Source: an uncultured bacterium (GTDB lineage: Bacteria; Krumholzibacteriota; Krumholzibacteriia; LZORAL124-64-63). Taken from it: a stretch of DNA of 64,000 nucleotides. Below the pieces are notes generated by a model, which searched no databases, had not been told where the DNA came from, and saw only the letters and a program-made list of their open reading frames with translations. The stretch spans positions 62,001 through 126,000 of the forward strand of contig CAIWHK010000032.1 in the NCBI GenBank assembly GCA_903912525.1, in the 5' to 3' direction. Numbering within the stretch: the stretch's first letter is position 1; the number at the start of each line of letters is the position of its first letter. Positions 63,917 through 64,000 of this stretch are shown piece by piece. Made by a program: the position numbers and the translations under genes.

Positions 63917-64000
63917 ATGCGAAAGTTTCTACTCGGATTGTTCATGCTTCTGGCTCTGGCTGGCAACGCGTCGGCCCAGCTCGACCCGGATAATGATGGC
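63917..64000 (+). CDS. Secreted protein, partial (N-terminus only)
   Basis: ATG 63917 follows GGGGG; the gene runs off the right edge after 28 codons. The visible protein is a clean Sec signal peptide: MRKF, a Leu-rich core (LLGLFMLLALAG) and an NASA cleavage site before QLDPDNDG. The first mature residues (DPDNDG) resemble an Asp-rich calcium-binding loop, as in EF-hand or thrombospondin-type repeats, but the family cannot be named from so little. Its leader lies in an AT-rich stretch unlike the rest of the window. Confidence 0.75.
   Translation, partial: MRKFLLGLFMLLALAGNASAQLDPDNDG

Overview
This is a GC-rich, gene-dense bacterial chromosome segment. About 52 of the 55 genes recognised are read on the minus strand, many joined by 4-base GTGA/ATGA stop-start overlaps. 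The diderm signals are a set of ADP-heptose:LPS heptosyltransferases, lipoproteins with lipoboxes and a SurA/PpiD-type periplasmic chaperone. The gingipain-like secreted protein with FG-GAP repeats and a FlgD-like/type IX C-terminal domain, together with the base composition, suggests an FCB-superphylum lineage such as Krumholzibacteriota or Eisenbacteria. That placement is inference. I see no phage, transposon, CRISPR array, tRNA or rRNA.

Layout, low to high coordinate. 1-9.8 kb (minus): hsp20 and lon, followed with no visible terminator by four GT9 heptosyltransferase-family genes, a gmhB-like phosphatase, a DUF3108 protein and a GT39-like membrane enzyme cut by the window edge. 9.9-11.2 kb: lexA divergent from a HIT protein. 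11.2-19.7 kb: secreted functions, namely a metalloprotease-like lipoprotein, a peptide-type substrate-binding lipoprotein and a 1,609-residue C25 (gingipain-like) protein with a strong promoter. 19.7-28.3 kb: an envelope-polysaccharide locus made of a polysaccharide-deacetylase-like protein, a methyltransferase, a WecA-type initiating transferase, a glycosyltransferase, an O-antigen ligase-like protein, an unrecognised protein and a ParA ATPase fused to a CBM48/AMPK-beta-type glycan-binding domain, then a DUF212 protein. 28.5-30.4 kb (plus): PpiD-like chaperone with a strong terminator. 30.5-34.9 kb: DUF4321, tatA, mrfA, mrfB and a small unknown gene. 35-41 kb: a chain of metabolic genes (aminotransferase, folB, folK, deoxynucleoside kinase, panB, panC, a GlmU N-terminal-only enzyme, HIT). 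41-45.3 kb: a glycosyltransferase with an apparently leaderless promoter, translationally coupled to yqeC-mocA-xdhC-yqeB for selenium-dependent molybdenum hydroxylases. 45.4-47.6 kb: groES-groEL with a CIRCE element. 47.7-55.1 kb: a chemosensory cluster cheA(hybrid)-cheW-mcp(haem-type sensor)-cheB-cheR. 55.2-63.6 kb: valS, a rodZ-like gene, uvrB, nadC, birA and coaX. 63.6-64 kb: an AT-rich divergent region with a possible structured leader before a secreted-protein gene cut by the window end.

The most unusual item is the ParA-CBM48 fusion beside polysaccharide genes. It suggests a cytoplasmic ParA-type organiser that can bind glycan; this is a hypothesis from domain content and context. Next come the regulatory structures readable directly from the DNA: a CIRCE operator 15/18 identical to consensus, a promoter placed so that transcription starts at the ATG of a glycosyltransferase, three clustered half-sites over the promoter of the substrate-binding protein, an inverted repeat at the predicted hsp20 transcription start, and a possible H-type pseudoknot in the leader at 63.85 kb. 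Start codons were chosen from Shine-Dalgarno matches and overlaps; alternatives are stated. All functions come from recognising sequence motifs, without database searches.
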